Assembly (NCBI RefSeq): GCF_000367345.1
Contig: NZ_BARE01000037.1
Span: 1-50,000 of the forward strand
Source: Sphingobium xenophagum NBRC 107872
GTDB taxonomy: Bacteria > Pseudomonadota > Alphaproteobacteria > Sphingomonadales > Sphingomonadaceae
Reading direction: 5' to 3'
Length of the DNA stretch: 50,000 nucleotides
Below are positions 18,123 through 26,095 of this stretch, piece by piece. The notes beneath the pieces were generated by a model. That model saw only the letters and a list, made by a program, of their open reading frames with translations, was not told where the DNA came from and did no database searches. Numbering within the stretch: position 1 is the stretch's first letter; the number at the start of each line of letters is the position of its first letter. Made by a program: the position numbers and the translations under genes.

Positions 18123-19085
18123 TCACGCCTCGACCATCGCCTCGAAATCCGCCTCGGCCAGGAATTTTTCCACGTCCAGCGCCGCCATGCAGCCCATGCC
18201 CGCCGCGGTCACCGCCTGGCGATAGATTTTGTCGGTCACGTCGCCTGCCGCGAACACACCGGGGATCGAGGTGCGGGTGGTGCCCTTTTCGACCAGCAAA
18301 TAGCCCTCATCCATCGGCAGCTTGCCGGTGAAGAGTTCGGTTGCGGGATGATGGCCGATCGCGACGAAGCCGCCGTCGGTCGGCTCATGCGACTTTTCGC
18401 CGGTTACCGTGTCGATAAGGTCCACGCCGACCAGCCCTTCAGGCGTGCCGCCGCCGACGAATTTATCGACCGCCTTGTTCCACAGCACCTTGATATTCGG
18501 ATGGGCGTGGAGCCGTTCCTGCAAGATCTTTTCGGCGCGCAGCGTGTCGCGGCGATGGATCAGGGTAACGTCATGGCTGTGGTTGGTGAGGTACAGCGCT
18601 TCCTCGACCGCGGTATTACCGCCGCCGATGACCACGACTTTCTTGCCGCGATAGAAAAAGCCGTCGCAAGTGGCGCAGGCGCTGACGCCCTTGCCCTGCA
18701 AATGCTCTTCCCCTTCTACGCCCAGCCATTTGGCCTGCGCGCCGGTGCAGATGACCAGCGTATCGGCGACATAGACGACGCCGCCGTCCCCGGTCAGGCG
18801 AAAGGGCCGCTGCGACAGGTCAACATCGACAATCTGGTCATACATCATCTGCGCGCCGACATGCTCGGCCTGCGCCTGCATCTGCTCCATCAGCCACGGC
18901 CCCTGGATCACATCCTTGAAACCGGGGTAATTTTCGACGTCGGTGGTGATGGTGAGCTGCCCGCCCGGCTGCATCCCCTGCACCACGATCGGCGCCAGAC
19001 CCGCACGCGCGCCATAAATGGCGGCGGACAGGCCAGCAGGGCCGGAACCGAGGATGAGCATACGGGTCGAATGGGTGGCGGTCAT
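18123..19085 (-). CDS. trxB: Thioredoxin-disulfide reductase
   Basis: NADPH-dependent flavoenzyme that reduces thioredoxin. The FAD-binding GSGPAGLSAA is at about 13-22, GGQLTITTDVENYPGF at 41-56, the redox-active CATC at about 137-140 and the NADPH-binding VVIGGGNTAVEEA at about 151-163. The second FAD motif GVFAAGDV lies near the C-terminus. Product 320 residues, normal length. Apparently monocistronic: it is followed by a REP-like element and preceded by 190 bp (19086-19275) with no credible gene, which should carry its promoter. Confidence 0.97.
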   Translation of the reverse strand: MTATHSTRMLILGSGPAGLSAAIYGARAGLAPIVVQGMQPGGQLTITTDVENYPGFKDVIQGPWLMEQMQAQAEHVGAQMMYDQIVDVDLSQRPFRLTGDGGVVYVADTLVICTGAQAKWLGVEGEEHLQGKGVSACATCDGFFYRGKKVVVIGGGNTAVEEALYLTNHSHDVTLIHRRDTLRAEKILQERLHAHPNIKVLWNKAVDKFVGGGTPEGLVGVDLIDTVTGEKSHEPTDGGFVAIGHHPATELFTGKLPMDEGYLLVEKGTTRTSIPGVFAAGDVTDKIYRQAVTAAGMGCMAALDVEKFLAEADFEAMVEA

Positions 19086-19275
19086 ATCAGGCTTTCAACT
19101 GCGATTCGTGTTGATGGGAGAGATAGGCCGTGACGGCGCGCAGGCAAGCGAAGGATTTGCTTGGGCGGTGCGAAGCGGGAGTGTGGGTAGCGCAAGGGAT
19201 GATCCATCCGCCGCCGTCGATCGGCGCAACCTTGTGGCGAAAACGGGGCTGCTTCGCCTCCCCCTCCGGCCCTGC

Positions 19276-20013
19276 TCAATCCAAGACGTTGGGCAAATCC
19301 TCGAAACCCTTGCGCAGCGCAGCGCTCCAGCCCTGGGAGATCATGGCGAATTCTTCATTGTCGGCTTCGATGCGGGTGCGGACGCGGAAGTCGAACCTGT
19401 CGGTCGGGATGACCGTCAGGTCGAGCGGCATGCCGACGGACAGGTTGGAGCGCAGGGTTGAATCCATCGACACCAGCACCGCCTTCGTCGCGTCCTCCAG
19501 CGTCGTGTCGCGCGTGATGATGCGGTCCAGAATCGGCTTGCCATATTTATGCTCGCCGATCTGGAAGAAAGGCGTGTCCTCGGTCGCTTCGATGAAATTG
19601 CCCGCGCTGTAGACGAGGTAGAGCCGCGGCTTGCCGCCCCGGCGCTGGCCCGCGATCATGATAGAGGCGCTGGCGCCCGAACCACCCATTTCGATGCTTT
19701 CGCGGTATCGCGTCTGCATCGCGCGCATCGCATCGCCCACGATCTGCGCGACGCGGTGCATGGTGCTGCAATTGAGGATGGTTTCGATGTCGGGGTCGAG
19801 CTTGGCGTCCTTGATCGCCTTGCTGAGCGTGGCCTTCACCCCCTGCGTGATCGACAGGTTACCTGAACAAAGCAGGGTGATCGCCCGTTCGCCCTCAACC
19901 AGATAGGTGAAGCTCTTACGAAAGCGGGCGATATTGTCCATGCCCGCATTGGTGCGGGTGTCGGACAGCATGACCAGCCCCTGGTCAACCCGCACCGCCA
20001 CACAATAGGTCAT
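19276..20013 (-). CDS. Anbu proteasome-like N-terminal hydrolase
   Basis: Proteasome-type (Ntn-fold) protein of the Anbu (ancestral beta subunit) family, 245 residues. The sequence starts MTYCVAVRVDQGLVMLSDTR, so removal of Met exposes Thr as the nucleophile; Asp in SDTRTN and the KSF Lys fit the proteasome-like active site. Later blocks are GGSGASASIMIAGQ and VSMDSTLRSNLSVGMPLDL. GGGGA precedes the start. It is the last gene of a four-gene operon with an ATP-grasp enzyme, an alpha-E protein and a transglutaminase-like protein, the known Anbu neighbourhood. Physiological substrates are not established. Confidence 0.92.
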   Translation of the reverse strand: MTYCVAVRVDQGLVMLSDTRTNAGMDNIARFRKSFTYLVEGERAITLLCSGNLSITQGVKATLSKAIKDAKLDPDIETILNCSTMHRVAQIVGDAMRAMQTRYRESIEMGGSGASASIMIAGQRRGGKPRLYLVYSAGNFIEATEDTPFFQIGEHKYGKPILDRIITRDTTLEDATKAVLVSMDSTLRSNLSVGMPLDLTVIPTDRFDFRVRTRIEADNEEFAMISQGWSAALRKGFEDLPNVLD

Positions 20014-20037
20014 TCGTCCCCGTCCCCGAAAGCTGAA

Positions 20038-20910
20038 TCAAAGCTGCGCGTTGGACGGCGGGATAGACTGCTGCTGTTGCCGCTGCAACTGCCGTTCCTC
20101 GACGCCATCAACCGCCTGCGCGATACGGACGTCCGCGTCAATCGAGATATCGCCCGCAACCGTGATCGTGCCCCGGATCGGCGCGGCCTCATCCGCGTCC
20201 AGTCCGCTGGCGACGCGCAGATAGCGTTCGGTCACGCAGACGCGGTTGGACGGATCGAAGCCGACCCACCCCAGTTCGGGAACCAGCGCCTCCGCCCAGC
20301 CATGGGTTTCATGCAATTCGCTGCCGTCGCCTGCCAGCAGATAGCCCGACACATAGCGCGCCGGGATGCCGAGCGAACGCGCCCCGGCGATGAAAATCTG
20401 GGCATGGTCCTGACACACCCCTGCCCCCAGCGCAAAGGCCTGCGCGGCGGTGGTGGCCGATGTCGTGACGCCCGCGCGATAGCCTACCGAGTCGATGACG
20501 GCGGCGGACAGCGCGTGCAGCCGGGCGAGCGGGCCGTCGCCTTCTGGCGTGGCGCGGGCCATGGCGGCGATACCGTCCGACGCGCGGGTGAGCGGCGTTT
20601 CGCGCAGGAAATAGCGCGGATTGACCCGGCTGACGGGAGCTCCGACGACGCCATGAGTCTCGCGGGTTTCGACCAGCCCTTCGGCGACGATGACGGCATT
20701 GTCCTGCCGATCATGGCGAATCCAGATGGTTTCCATCTCACCATAGCTGTTGGGGCGAAAATCCGTCAGCACATCGCCATTCACGCTGACCTGCCAATCC
20801 AGCACGGTCTGCGCCGGGGTATCGACCGGCATCAGCTTCAGCCGCATCGCCACGCGTCCGGCCGATGCGTCATAGCGATAGACGGTCTGGTGGCGGACAA
20901 GCAATTTCAT
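20038..20910 (-). CDS. Transglutaminase-like cysteine peptidase/ligase (Anbu cluster)
   Basis: 290-residue protein. The N-terminal about 90 residues form the bacterial transglutaminase-like N domain (MKLLVRHQTVYRYD ... VRMR-type start). The papain-like transglutaminase core follows, with Cys in GAGVCQDHA (about 166), His in HETHGWAE (about 203) and Asp in GFDPSN (about 219). The C-terminus is Gln-rich (QLQRQQQQS). There is no signal peptide, so it is cytoplasmic. It lies 21 bp after the alpha-E gene and 24 bp before Anbu. By family it could hydrolyse or form amide bonds in peptides; the actual reaction is unknown. Confidence 0.92.
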   Translation of the reverse strand: MKLLVRHQTVYRYDASAGRVAMRLKLMPVDTPAQTVLDWQVSVNGDVLTDFRPNSYGEMETIWIRHDRQDNAVIVAEGLVETRETHGVVGAPVSRVNPRYFLRETPLTRASDGIAAMARATPEGDGPLARLHALSAAVIDSVGYRAGVTTSATTAAQAFALGAGVCQDHAQIFIAGARSLGIPARYVSGYLLAGDGSELHETHGWAEALVPELGWVGFDPSNRVCVTERYLRVASGLDADEAAPIRGTITVAGDISIDADVRIAQAVDGVEERQLQRQQQQSIPPSNAQL

Positions 20911-20931
20911 GAAAGGCCCCCCTTCCCCCTT

Positions 20932-21864
20932 CTAGCCGAAATGATAGGCTTGGGCGATTTCCATGCCCAGTTGGTTGGTCATTTGCAGCCCGTGCTGCAC
21001 CGTTTCATGCAGGCCGAAGCGGAAGATTTCCCCACTGTCGAGCTGTTCGAGCGCGCTCACCATCTGCTGCACCGTCTCATGGCAGGGGTTGCGCGTGCCG
21101 TGCCACCCTTCCAGCCGGTGCAGGCGATAGGCCAGCTGGTCGTAGCAATAGGCGACACTGCGCGGAAACATGCGGTTGAGCATCAGGAAATCGGTGATCT
21201 GCCAGGGCGTGTAAGTGCCGCCATAGACATGATGATAGGCACGGCTGCCCGACAGTGCATGCAGCACCGATGTCCATTGATAATGGTCGCGATTGCCGCC
21301 GATGACTTCGGTTTCCGGCAGCAGGACATAATATTTGACGTCAAGCAGCCGCAGCGTCATCTGCGCCCGTTCCAGCGCGGAGCCGCAGCGCAGGAAATCA
21401 TGGCCTTCATTGCGCAACTGGCCCGAATGAGTGGCGCCGCGAAAGGTCATGACGCGGGTCTTGACCCAGTCGATAAGGGCCGGAAGTTGCTGCCGCGCTT
21501 CGGACACATCATAGCTGTCGAGCTTGCGCCAGCCGTCGTTGAGCGCTTCCCACATATCCTGCGTCAGCATGGTGCGCGCCGATTTGGCGTTGGACCGGGC
21601 TTTGAGCAGGCAGGAGCGGATCGAACTGGGATTGTCGAGGTCCAGCATCAGGAAGGAGACGACATCGCTTTCCGTCACCTGCACCCCTTCGGGAAACTGG
21701 TGGCCGCTGCCAGTCGCGCGCACGACGGAACGCCATTCGTCGCGATGATGCGCGCCGGGCAATATCGCCATGCGCTGCCCCATGGTCAGCAGCCGGGCGG
21801 TGGCTTCGGCCCGCTCCATATAGCGCGCCATCCAGTAGAGATTTTCGGCGGTCCGGCTCAGCAT
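20932..21864 (-). CDS. Alpha-E domain protein (DUF403, Anbu cluster)
   Basis: All-helical alpha-E protein with the signature opening MLSRTAENLYWMARYMERAE and internal blocks WVKTRVMTFRGATHSGQLRNEGHDFLRCGSALERAQMTLRLLD and MLNRMFPRSVAYC. Product 310 residues. The start at 21864 is chosen because the signature begins there with GGGGG upstream. The in-frame Met at 21885 falls inside a repeat arm. These proteins accompany ATP-grasp, transglutaminase and Anbu genes. They are proposed to act with the ATP-grasp enzyme in making a peptide-like product, but the mechanism is not demonstrated. Confidence 0.9.
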   Translation of the reverse strand: MLSRTAENLYWMARYMERAEATARLLTMGQRMAILPGAHHRDEWRSVVRATGSGHQFPEGVQVTESDVVSFLMLDLDNPSSIRSCLLKARSNAKSARTMLTQDMWEALNDGWRKLDSYDVSEARQQLPALIDWVKTRVMTFRGATHSGQLRNEGHDFLRCGSALERAQMTLRLLDVKYYVLLPETEVIGGNRDHYQWTSVLHALSGSRAYHHVYGGTYTPWQITDFLMLNRMFPRSVAYCYDQLAYRLHRLEGWHGTRNPCHETVQQMVSALEQLDSGEIFRFGLHETVQHGLQMTNQLGMEIAQAYHFG

Positions 21865-21882
21865 GTGGGATACCCCCTTCCC

Positions 21883-21983
21883 CATTCGCCCTGAGCCTGT
21901 CGAAGCCTGTCCTGAGCTTCGCCGAAGGCGGCTGTTCTTTCTTGAAGAGACGTGCAGGGCTTCGACAAGCTCAGCCCGAACGG
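21883..21983. repeat. REP-like dispersed inverted repeat (copy B)
   Basis: Arms at 21883-21906 and 21959-21983 are imperfect inverted copies sharing the CTGAGC..GTCGAAGC core with the element at 18019-18115. An extra half-copy (CCTGAGCTTCGCCGAAGG) lies at about 21911-21928. It sits inside the Anbu operon between the ATP-grasp and alpha-E genes, where a hairpin could alter the relative expression of the downstream three genes. Confidence 0.75.
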
Positions 21984-22009
21984 ATGTAGGTGTGTGTGGC
22001 GAGCCATCA

Positions 22010-23419
22010 TCAATCCTGCATGACCCATGTGTCCTTCACGCCGCCGCCCTGGCTGGAATTGACGACCAGCGACCCTTCGGTCAGCGCAACGCGGGTCAGG
22101 CCGCCCGGCACCAGCCGCAATTGCTTGCCGACCAGGCAATAGGGACGGAAATCGGCGTGGCGACCCACGACGCTGGCGGGGCCGAGCGTGGGGACGGTGG
22201 ACAGGTCCAGCGTCGGTTGCGCAATGAACTTGCCCGGATCGGCGCGGATGCGCGCGGCATAGGCCTCCACTTCGTCCTTCGACGATTTCGGCCCGATCAA
22301 CATGCCGTAGCCGCCCGATCCATGGACTTCCTTGGCCACCAGATCGTGCAGATTTTCCAGCACATAGGCGCATTCGTCCGGCTTGCTGCATTGCCAGGTC
22401 TGGATATTGTCCAGGATTGGCGCCTCGCCCAGATAGAAGCGGATCATTTCGGGCACGTAGATATAGACCGCCTTGTCATCGGCGATGCCCGATCCGGGTG
22501 CCGAAGCCAGCGTCACGCCGCCATTGCGATAGACGTTGAAAATGCCCGGGACGCCGAGCAGACTGTCCGGGCGGAACACCAGCGGATCGAGATATTCGTC
22601 ATCGATACGGCGATAGATGACGTCGACGGCCTTCGGTCCCAGCGTGGTTTTCATCCACACCCGGCCTTCATCTACGAACAGGTCCGCCGGTTCGACCAGT
22701 TCGACGCCCATCAGGTCGGCGAGGAAACTATGCTCATAATAGGCGCTGTTAAGCGATCCAGGCGTCAGCACGACGACGACCGGATCGCCGGTGCAGGCGG
22801 GTGGCGCGACTTCTTTCAGGCTCTTCAACAGCTCGGCGGGATAGTCGTCGACCGGCGCGACAATTCCCTGCGCGAACAGTTCAGGGAACATGCGCGTCAT
22901 GATGTCGCGATTTTCGAGCATGTAGGACACGCCCGACGGGGTGCGGCAATTATCCTCCAGCACTTCAAAACTGCCCGGCCCGGTGCGAACGATGTCGATG
23001 CCCACAATATGGCTATAGACTTTGCCGGGGGGCGAAAAATCGGCCATTTCGGCCAGATAGGCGCTGTTCTGGTAGATGATGTCGGCGGGCATGATGCCGG
23101 CCTTCACAATCTCACCGCGATGATAGACGTCGTGCAGGAAGGCGTTGAGCGCACGGGCGCGCTGGCGAATGCCCTTGTCCAGCACACGCCATTCCTGCGC
23201 GGTGAAGATGCGCGGCAGCAGGTCGAAGGGGATCAGTCGTTCAGGATCGCCCCCCTCCCCATAGACGGCGAAGGTGATGCCGATGCGGCGGAAGATCGCC
23301 TCTGCCTCGTCCAGTCGACGATTAAGCCCGGAAATGCCCGTTCGCTCCACCCATTTCTGCACTTCAGCGTAGCAGGGGCGTATCGAACCATCAGGCTCAA
23401 ACATTTCATGGAAGGGCAA
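22010..23419 (-). CDS. Circularly permuted ATP-grasp type 2 protein (Anbu cluster)
   Basis: 469-residue member of the DUF404/DUF407 circularly permuted ATP-grasp family, predicted to ligate amino acids or peptides with ATP. Visible motifs are FAVYGEG, FEVLEDNCRTPSGVSYMLENR, VVVVLTPGSLNSAYYEH, VDVIYRRIDDEYLDP, VHGSGGYGMLIGP and a C-terminal GGLTRVALTEGSLVVNSSQGGGVKD block. The first codon is TTG, with an excellent GGGAGG nine bases upstream; the next ATG is too far from that ribosome site. First gene of the Anbu operon. Confidence 0.92.
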   Translation of the reverse strand: MPFHEMFEPDGSIRPCYAEVQKWVERTGISGLNRRLDEAEAIFRRIGITFAVYGEGGDPERLIPFDLLPRIFTAQEWRVLDKGIRQRARALNAFLHDVYHRGEIVKAGIMPADIIYQNSAYLAEMADFSPPGKVYSHIVGIDIVRTGPGSFEVLEDNCRTPSGVSYMLENRDIMTRMFPELFAQGIVAPVDDYPAELLKSLKEVAPPACTGDPVVVVLTPGSLNSAYYEHSFLADLMGVELVEPADLFVDEGRVWMKTTLGPKAVDVIYRRIDDEYLDPLVFRPDSLLGVPGIFNVYRNGGVTLASAPGSGIADDKAVYIYVPEMIRFYLGEAPILDNIQTWQCSKPDECAYVLENLHDLVAKEVHGSGGYGMLIGPKSSKDEVEAYAARIRADPGKFIAQPTLDLSTVPTLGPASVVGRHADFRPYCLVGKQLRLVPGGLTRVALTEGSLVVNSSQGGGVKDTWVMQD

Positions 23420-23546
23420 GTTGTCGATCCTCCCTCAGCCAATATGGCTGGTTGTGCGTTGCAACATTAGGACGTGGCGCAAAAAAGATTGCAACAGAAA
23501 AATCGCGCAGACGCCCGCCATTACGCTATTCCCGCCTGCAAACGGC

Positions 23547-24395
23547 ATGGGAATGATGATGCAGGGCAGAAAAACAGGGCTGGTCGCGGCGGCATTGATG
23601 CTGGCGTCCTGCGCTTCGGGCATACGCGAACAGATATACAAGGCCGACGCCACGCCCATCAGCGTCGCCCAATGGACCAAGGCGCCGCCCCAGCCTTTGC
23701 CGGTACGGACCGAGGACGGGCTGTCACTGACCGGCTATTATTGGCCGGGTGATCCAGGCGATCATGACGTCATCCTCTTCTTCCACGGGCGCGGATCGAA
23801 CCAGGGGGTCGCCGCGCGCTATGCCGAACATCTGACCGGGCATGGCGATCATGTCATCGTCGTGTCCTATCGCGGCTTTGGCGGCAATCCGGGCAGCCCG
23901 ACACAGGCAGGACTGGTGGCGGACGGCCGCGCCTTCGTCACGCGGGCGCGGCAACTTGTCGGAACGGACGCCCATGTCTTTCTGGTCGGCCATTCGCTGG
24001 GCGGCGCGGTGGCGCTGCATGTCGGGGCGACAGCGTCGGTAACCGGTGTGGTCACCCTGTCGACCTTCGACAAGCTGGCGGAATCGGCACCCGGCGCAGT
24101 CGGCCTGCTGCTGCCAGACAAATGGAACAATCTGGATGCCGCGACCAAGATCCACGCTCCGCTGGTGATGATGCTGGGCACTGCCGACGACCGGGTGGAA
24201 TTGAGCCAGGCCGACGCGCTGTTCGATGCCGCGGGGACTCCCGCTACCTTGCTGACCATGCCGGGCGCGGGCCATAATCCCGACATGAGCCAGCTTGGTC
24301 CGCTGGTGAACGAAGCCGTCGGCGCGATCGATTCGGGCACGATCGCGGCTTATCCCGCGGCCCTGCCGCCAGGCTGGAGCGTACGTCGCAAATAA
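23547..24395 (+). CDS. Alpha/beta hydrolase lipoprotein
   Basis: Serine hydrolase with a lipoprotein signal (RKTGLVAAALMLASC, lipobox LASC). The oxyanion/HG motif is FFHGRGSN, the nucleophile elbow GHSLGG, the acidic residue lies in GTADDRV and the His in GAGHNP. It resembles the BEM46/FrsA-like envelope hydrolases; the substrate is unknown. Several Met codons lie close together (23547, 23553, 23556, 23559); 23559 has GGGA at better spacing, so the start is uncertain by four codons. Divergent from the Anbu operon with a gap of about 127 bp. Confidence 0.85.
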   Translation: MGMMMQGRKTGLVAAALMLASCASGIREQIYKADATPISVAQWTKAPPQPLPVRTEDGLSLTGYYWPGDPGDHDVILFFHGRGSNQGVAARYAEHLTGHGDHVIVVSYRGFGGNPGSPTQAGLVADGRAFVTRARQLVGTDAHVFLVGHSLGGAVALHVGATASVTGVVTLSTFDKLAESAPGAVGLLLPDKWNNLDAATKIHAPLVMMLGTADDRVELSQADALFDAAGTPATLLTMPGAGHNPDMSQLGPLVNEAVGAIDSGTIAAYPAALPPGWSVRRK

Positions 24396-24421
24396 GTTGC
24401 GTTCTACCTGCATTACCCCCG

Positions 24422-24450
24422 TTGACCGACCCGCCCCTGCTGCGTATAGC
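24422..24450 (+). promoter_or_regulatory. Sigma70-type promoter of tRNA-Met
   Basis: TTGACC (24422-24427), a 17-bp spacer and TATAGC (24445-24450). The first transcribed base would be near 24457, about 36 bp before the tRNA. The tRNA-Ala promoter in this window has the same -10 and spacing. Confidence 0.7.
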
Positions 24451-24492
24451 GCCGCCTCACCGCAGGGCCACACGCCCCGCGCGGCCCCATGG

Positions 24493-24569
24493 GGCGGAGT
24501 AGCTCAGCTGGTTAGAGCAGCGGAATCATAATCCGCGTGTCGGGGGTTCAAGTCCCTCCTCCGCTACCA
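24493..24569 (+). tRNA. tRNA-Met (CAT anticodon, elongator type)
   Basis: Complete 77-nt cloverleaf including encoded CCA. The acceptor is GGCGGAG/CTCCGCT, the D-arm AGCTCAGCTGGTTAGAGC and the anticodon stem GCGGA/TCCGC with 7-nt loop ATCATAA (anticodon CAT). The T-arm is GGGGGTTCAAGTCCCTC. It lacks the three G:C anticodon-stem pairs of initiator tRNA. A lysidine-modified tRNA-Ile(CAT) is the alternative but its usual body sequence differs. Confidence 0.9.
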
Positions 24570-24877
24570 TTTTCCAGACATTTATCCGTCGTGAGCGCCC
24601 AATGCAGCGTCGCTGCGTCGATCGCCGCTGGATTGGCGCGGTTGCCGGGAGGACGGGCCGGTCAAGCCGGGTGACGGATCGGGTGAATCGGGTTGCGCGG
24701 AAGGCCGCGGATCGTTGCGTGATTTGCTATTTGCCGTCGCCTGCCCTACATGAGCGATGCTACAGTCGCAAATCGACGGTCTTCGGCGCTTTGCGGCACC
24801 TACTTCCTTCTTTCCCTGCCCCTTAGCAACCCGGCGCGTCCACACGGGGTTCGCCGCACAGAAAGAAGGAATACCAC
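24570..24877. other. Intergenic region upstream of the cold-shock gene
   Basis: About 300 bp with no credible gene on either strand. A weak promoter candidate, TTGCTA (24724-24729), 17 bp, TACATG (24747-24752), would give a 5' leader of about 120 nt for the cold-shock gene, as is common for csp mRNAs. I see no riboswitch consensus. Confidence 0.4.
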
Positions 24878-25093
24878 ATGAGCAGCATCACTGGCGTCGT
24901 CAAATTCTTCAACGCCGACAAGGGCTATGGCTTCATCGCCCCCGACAATGGCGGCGCAGACGCATTCGTTCACATCAGCGCCGTCGAGCGCGCTGGCCTG
25001 GCTACCCTGCGTGAAAAGGACCGCGTGTCCTATGACCTGGAGCAGGACAAGCGCGGCAAGATGGCTGCGGTGAACATCGCCCACGCTGAATAA
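24878..25093 (+). CDS. Cold-shock domain protein (CspA family)
   Basis: 71-residue single cold-shock domain, an OB-fold RNA/ssDNA chaperone. RNP1 is KGYGFIAP (about 15-22) and RNP2 is DAFVHIS (about 28-34). AAGAAGGA lies upstream at good spacing. It is the first of four small co-oriented genes (24878-26036). A stem-loop directly downstream (25110-25137) may partly terminate or protect the csp mRNA. Confidence 0.96.
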   Translation: MSSITGVVKFFNADKGYGFIAPDNGGADAFVHISAVERAGLATLREKDRVSYDLEQDKRGKMAAVNIAHAE

Positions 25094-25109
25094 TTCAGAC
25101 GGCCCGGAT

Positions 25110-25137
25110 CGGGCGCGGGGGTCTTCCTTCGCGCCCG
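25110..25137 (+). terminator. Stem-loop after the cold-shock gene
   Basis: Perfect 8-bp stem CGGGCGCG/CGCGCCCG with a 12-nt loop, 17 bp after the csp stop. It has no T-run, so it may be a stabilising or attenuating hairpin rather than a full terminator. Confidence 0.45.
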
Positions 25138-25170
25138 GCCCATTCATCCTTTGACATCAAGGAGAGCCAA

Positions 25171-25383
25171 ATGGCCGTTACCGACTATCATAGCCTCGCC
25201 GCGCAAGCCCGCTCCGATGCCGACGCCGCGACGCTCAGCAATGTCCGCGATCGCTGCCTTCGCGCCGAAGCCGCCTGGCTGGCCATGGCCAAACGTCAGG
25301 ATCTGACCGACACGGCCCGCGCCCGCCGGGAAGCCGCCGCTGCCGACGCCCGCGCCGAACGGCTGTCCGACGAGGCCGAGTAA
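25171..25383 (+). CDS. Small helical hypothetical protein
   Basis: 70 residues, very rich in Ala, Asp, Arg and Glu, predicted almost entirely helical (MAVTDYHSLAAQARSDADAATL ...). AAGGAGAG seven bases before ATG strongly supports translation. No signal peptide, membrane segment or known domain. It lies in the group of small genes that follow the cold-shock gene. Function unknown. Confidence 0.75.
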   Translation: MAVTDYHSLAAQARSDADAATLSNVRDRCLRAEAAWLAMAKRQDLTDTARARREAAAADARAERLSDEAE

Positions 25384-25479
25384 CTTTTCCGCTCTCTTTG
25401 TTGTCCGCACCGCCGGAACCCATGGCGTCGCCGCCCGTTGATCGGCCGACATCTTGGACACCAACAAAGGAGCCACTCC

Positions 25480-25677
25480 ATGATCCGCACCCTGATTTTC
25501 GGCGCTATCGCCGGCTATGTCGGCAAGAAGCTGTATGACGACGGCAAGCTTGACCAGTTCCGCGACGATCTCGTCGCCCGCTACAATCAAGCCAAGGCCG
25601 ACCTGTCCGACCAGCGCGTCGCCGACAGCAAGCCGGTGACGCAGGTGAACCACAACACCAGTCCGCTGGTGTCGTGA
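25480..25677 (+). CDS. Small hypothetical protein with N-terminal hydrophobic segment
   Basis: 65 residues starting MIRTLIFGAIAGYVGKKLYDDG: a short hydrophobic, glycine-containing N-terminus followed by a charged helix (KLDQFRDDLVARYNQAKADL). AAAGGAG is well placed before ATG 25480; an upstream in-frame Met at 25438 lacks a ribosome site. Its stop overlaps the start of the next gene (TGATG), so the two are probably co-translated. It may be membrane-tethered; no function can be assigned. Confidence 0.75.
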   Translation: MIRTLIFGAIAGYVGKKLYDDGKLDQFRDDLVARYNQAKADLSDQRVADSKPVTQVNHNTSPLVS

Positions 25678-26036
25678 TGCACAAACCCCTCCTGGCCATA
25701 GCCATGGTCGCGATGCTGCCGCTGGGCGCATGCGTATCGGATGGTGGCGGAAACCGTGGCTATGGTTATGACCGCCCCGGCGATCGCCGCGGCCCGCCCC
25801 GTTACCAGCGCCGTCCGATCCGCGATGACGAACAAATCTACCGTGATCGCGATGGCCGCTATTATTGCAAACGGGACGACGGCACGACCGGCACGATAGT
25901 CGGCGCGATTGCCGGCGGCGTGTTGGGCAATGTCATCGCTCCGGGCGGTTCAAAAACGCTCGGCACGATCCTTGGCGGCGGCGCAGGCGCCCTTGCCGGA
26001 CGGGCCATCGATCGGAACGATGTAAGCTGCGAGTAA
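25677..26036 (+). CDS. Glycine-zipper 2TM-domain lipoprotein
   Basis: 119-residue envelope protein. The signal peptide ends in the lipobox LGAC (about residue 19), followed by a Gly/Arg/Tyr-rich linker and then a glycine-zipper block (GTIVGAIAGGVLGNVIAPGG, then GTILGGGAGALAGRAID) like the Rick_17kDa/SlyB family. A Cys pair (YYC, SCE) flanks the zipper. ATG 25677 overlaps the previous stop; a GTG one codon earlier is possible. Probably an outer-membrane stability or stress lipoprotein. Confidence 0.85.
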   Translation: MHKPLLAIAMVAMLPLGACVSDGGGNRGYGYDRPGDRRGPPRYQRRPIRDDEQIYRDRDGRYYCKRDDGTTGTIVGAIAGGVLGNVIAPGGSKTLGTILGGGAGALAGRAIDRNDVSCE

Positions 26037-26045
26037 CATCAAAAA

Positions 26046-26078
26046 GGGCGCGGGATTTTCCACCCGCGCCCTTTTTTT
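26046..26078. terminator. Bidirectional rho-independent terminator
   Basis: Perfect 9-bp GC stem GGGCGCGGG/CCCGCGCCC with an 8-nt loop, followed by seven T on the plus strand and preceded by five A, giving a T-run for the minus strand. It lies between the convergent lipoprotein gene (ends 26036) and etfA (ends 26096). Confidence 0.92.
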
Positions 26079-26095
26079 CATTGGCGTTTGCCTGA

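Noticed and set aside
19082..19279. A 65-codon frame between Anbu and trxB whose stop overlaps the trxB start.
   Set aside because: No ribosome site and Arg/Pro-rich non-protein-like composition; the gap is better read as the trxB promoter region.
20077..21894. A 605-codon open frame antisense to the transglutaminase and alpha-E genes.
   Set aside because: The minus-strand genes have complete family motifs; the antisense product has none.
18019..21983. Repeated hairpins considered as a CRISPR array.
   Set aside because: Only two dispersed elements with inverted, not direct, arms; no regular spacers and no cas genes.
24493..24569. The CAT-anticodon tRNA considered as initiator tRNA-fMet or tRNA-Ile2.
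   Set aside because: It lacks the initiator's GGG/CCC anticodon-stem pairs and does not match the usual tRNA-Ile(CAT) body; elongator tRNA-Met fits best.
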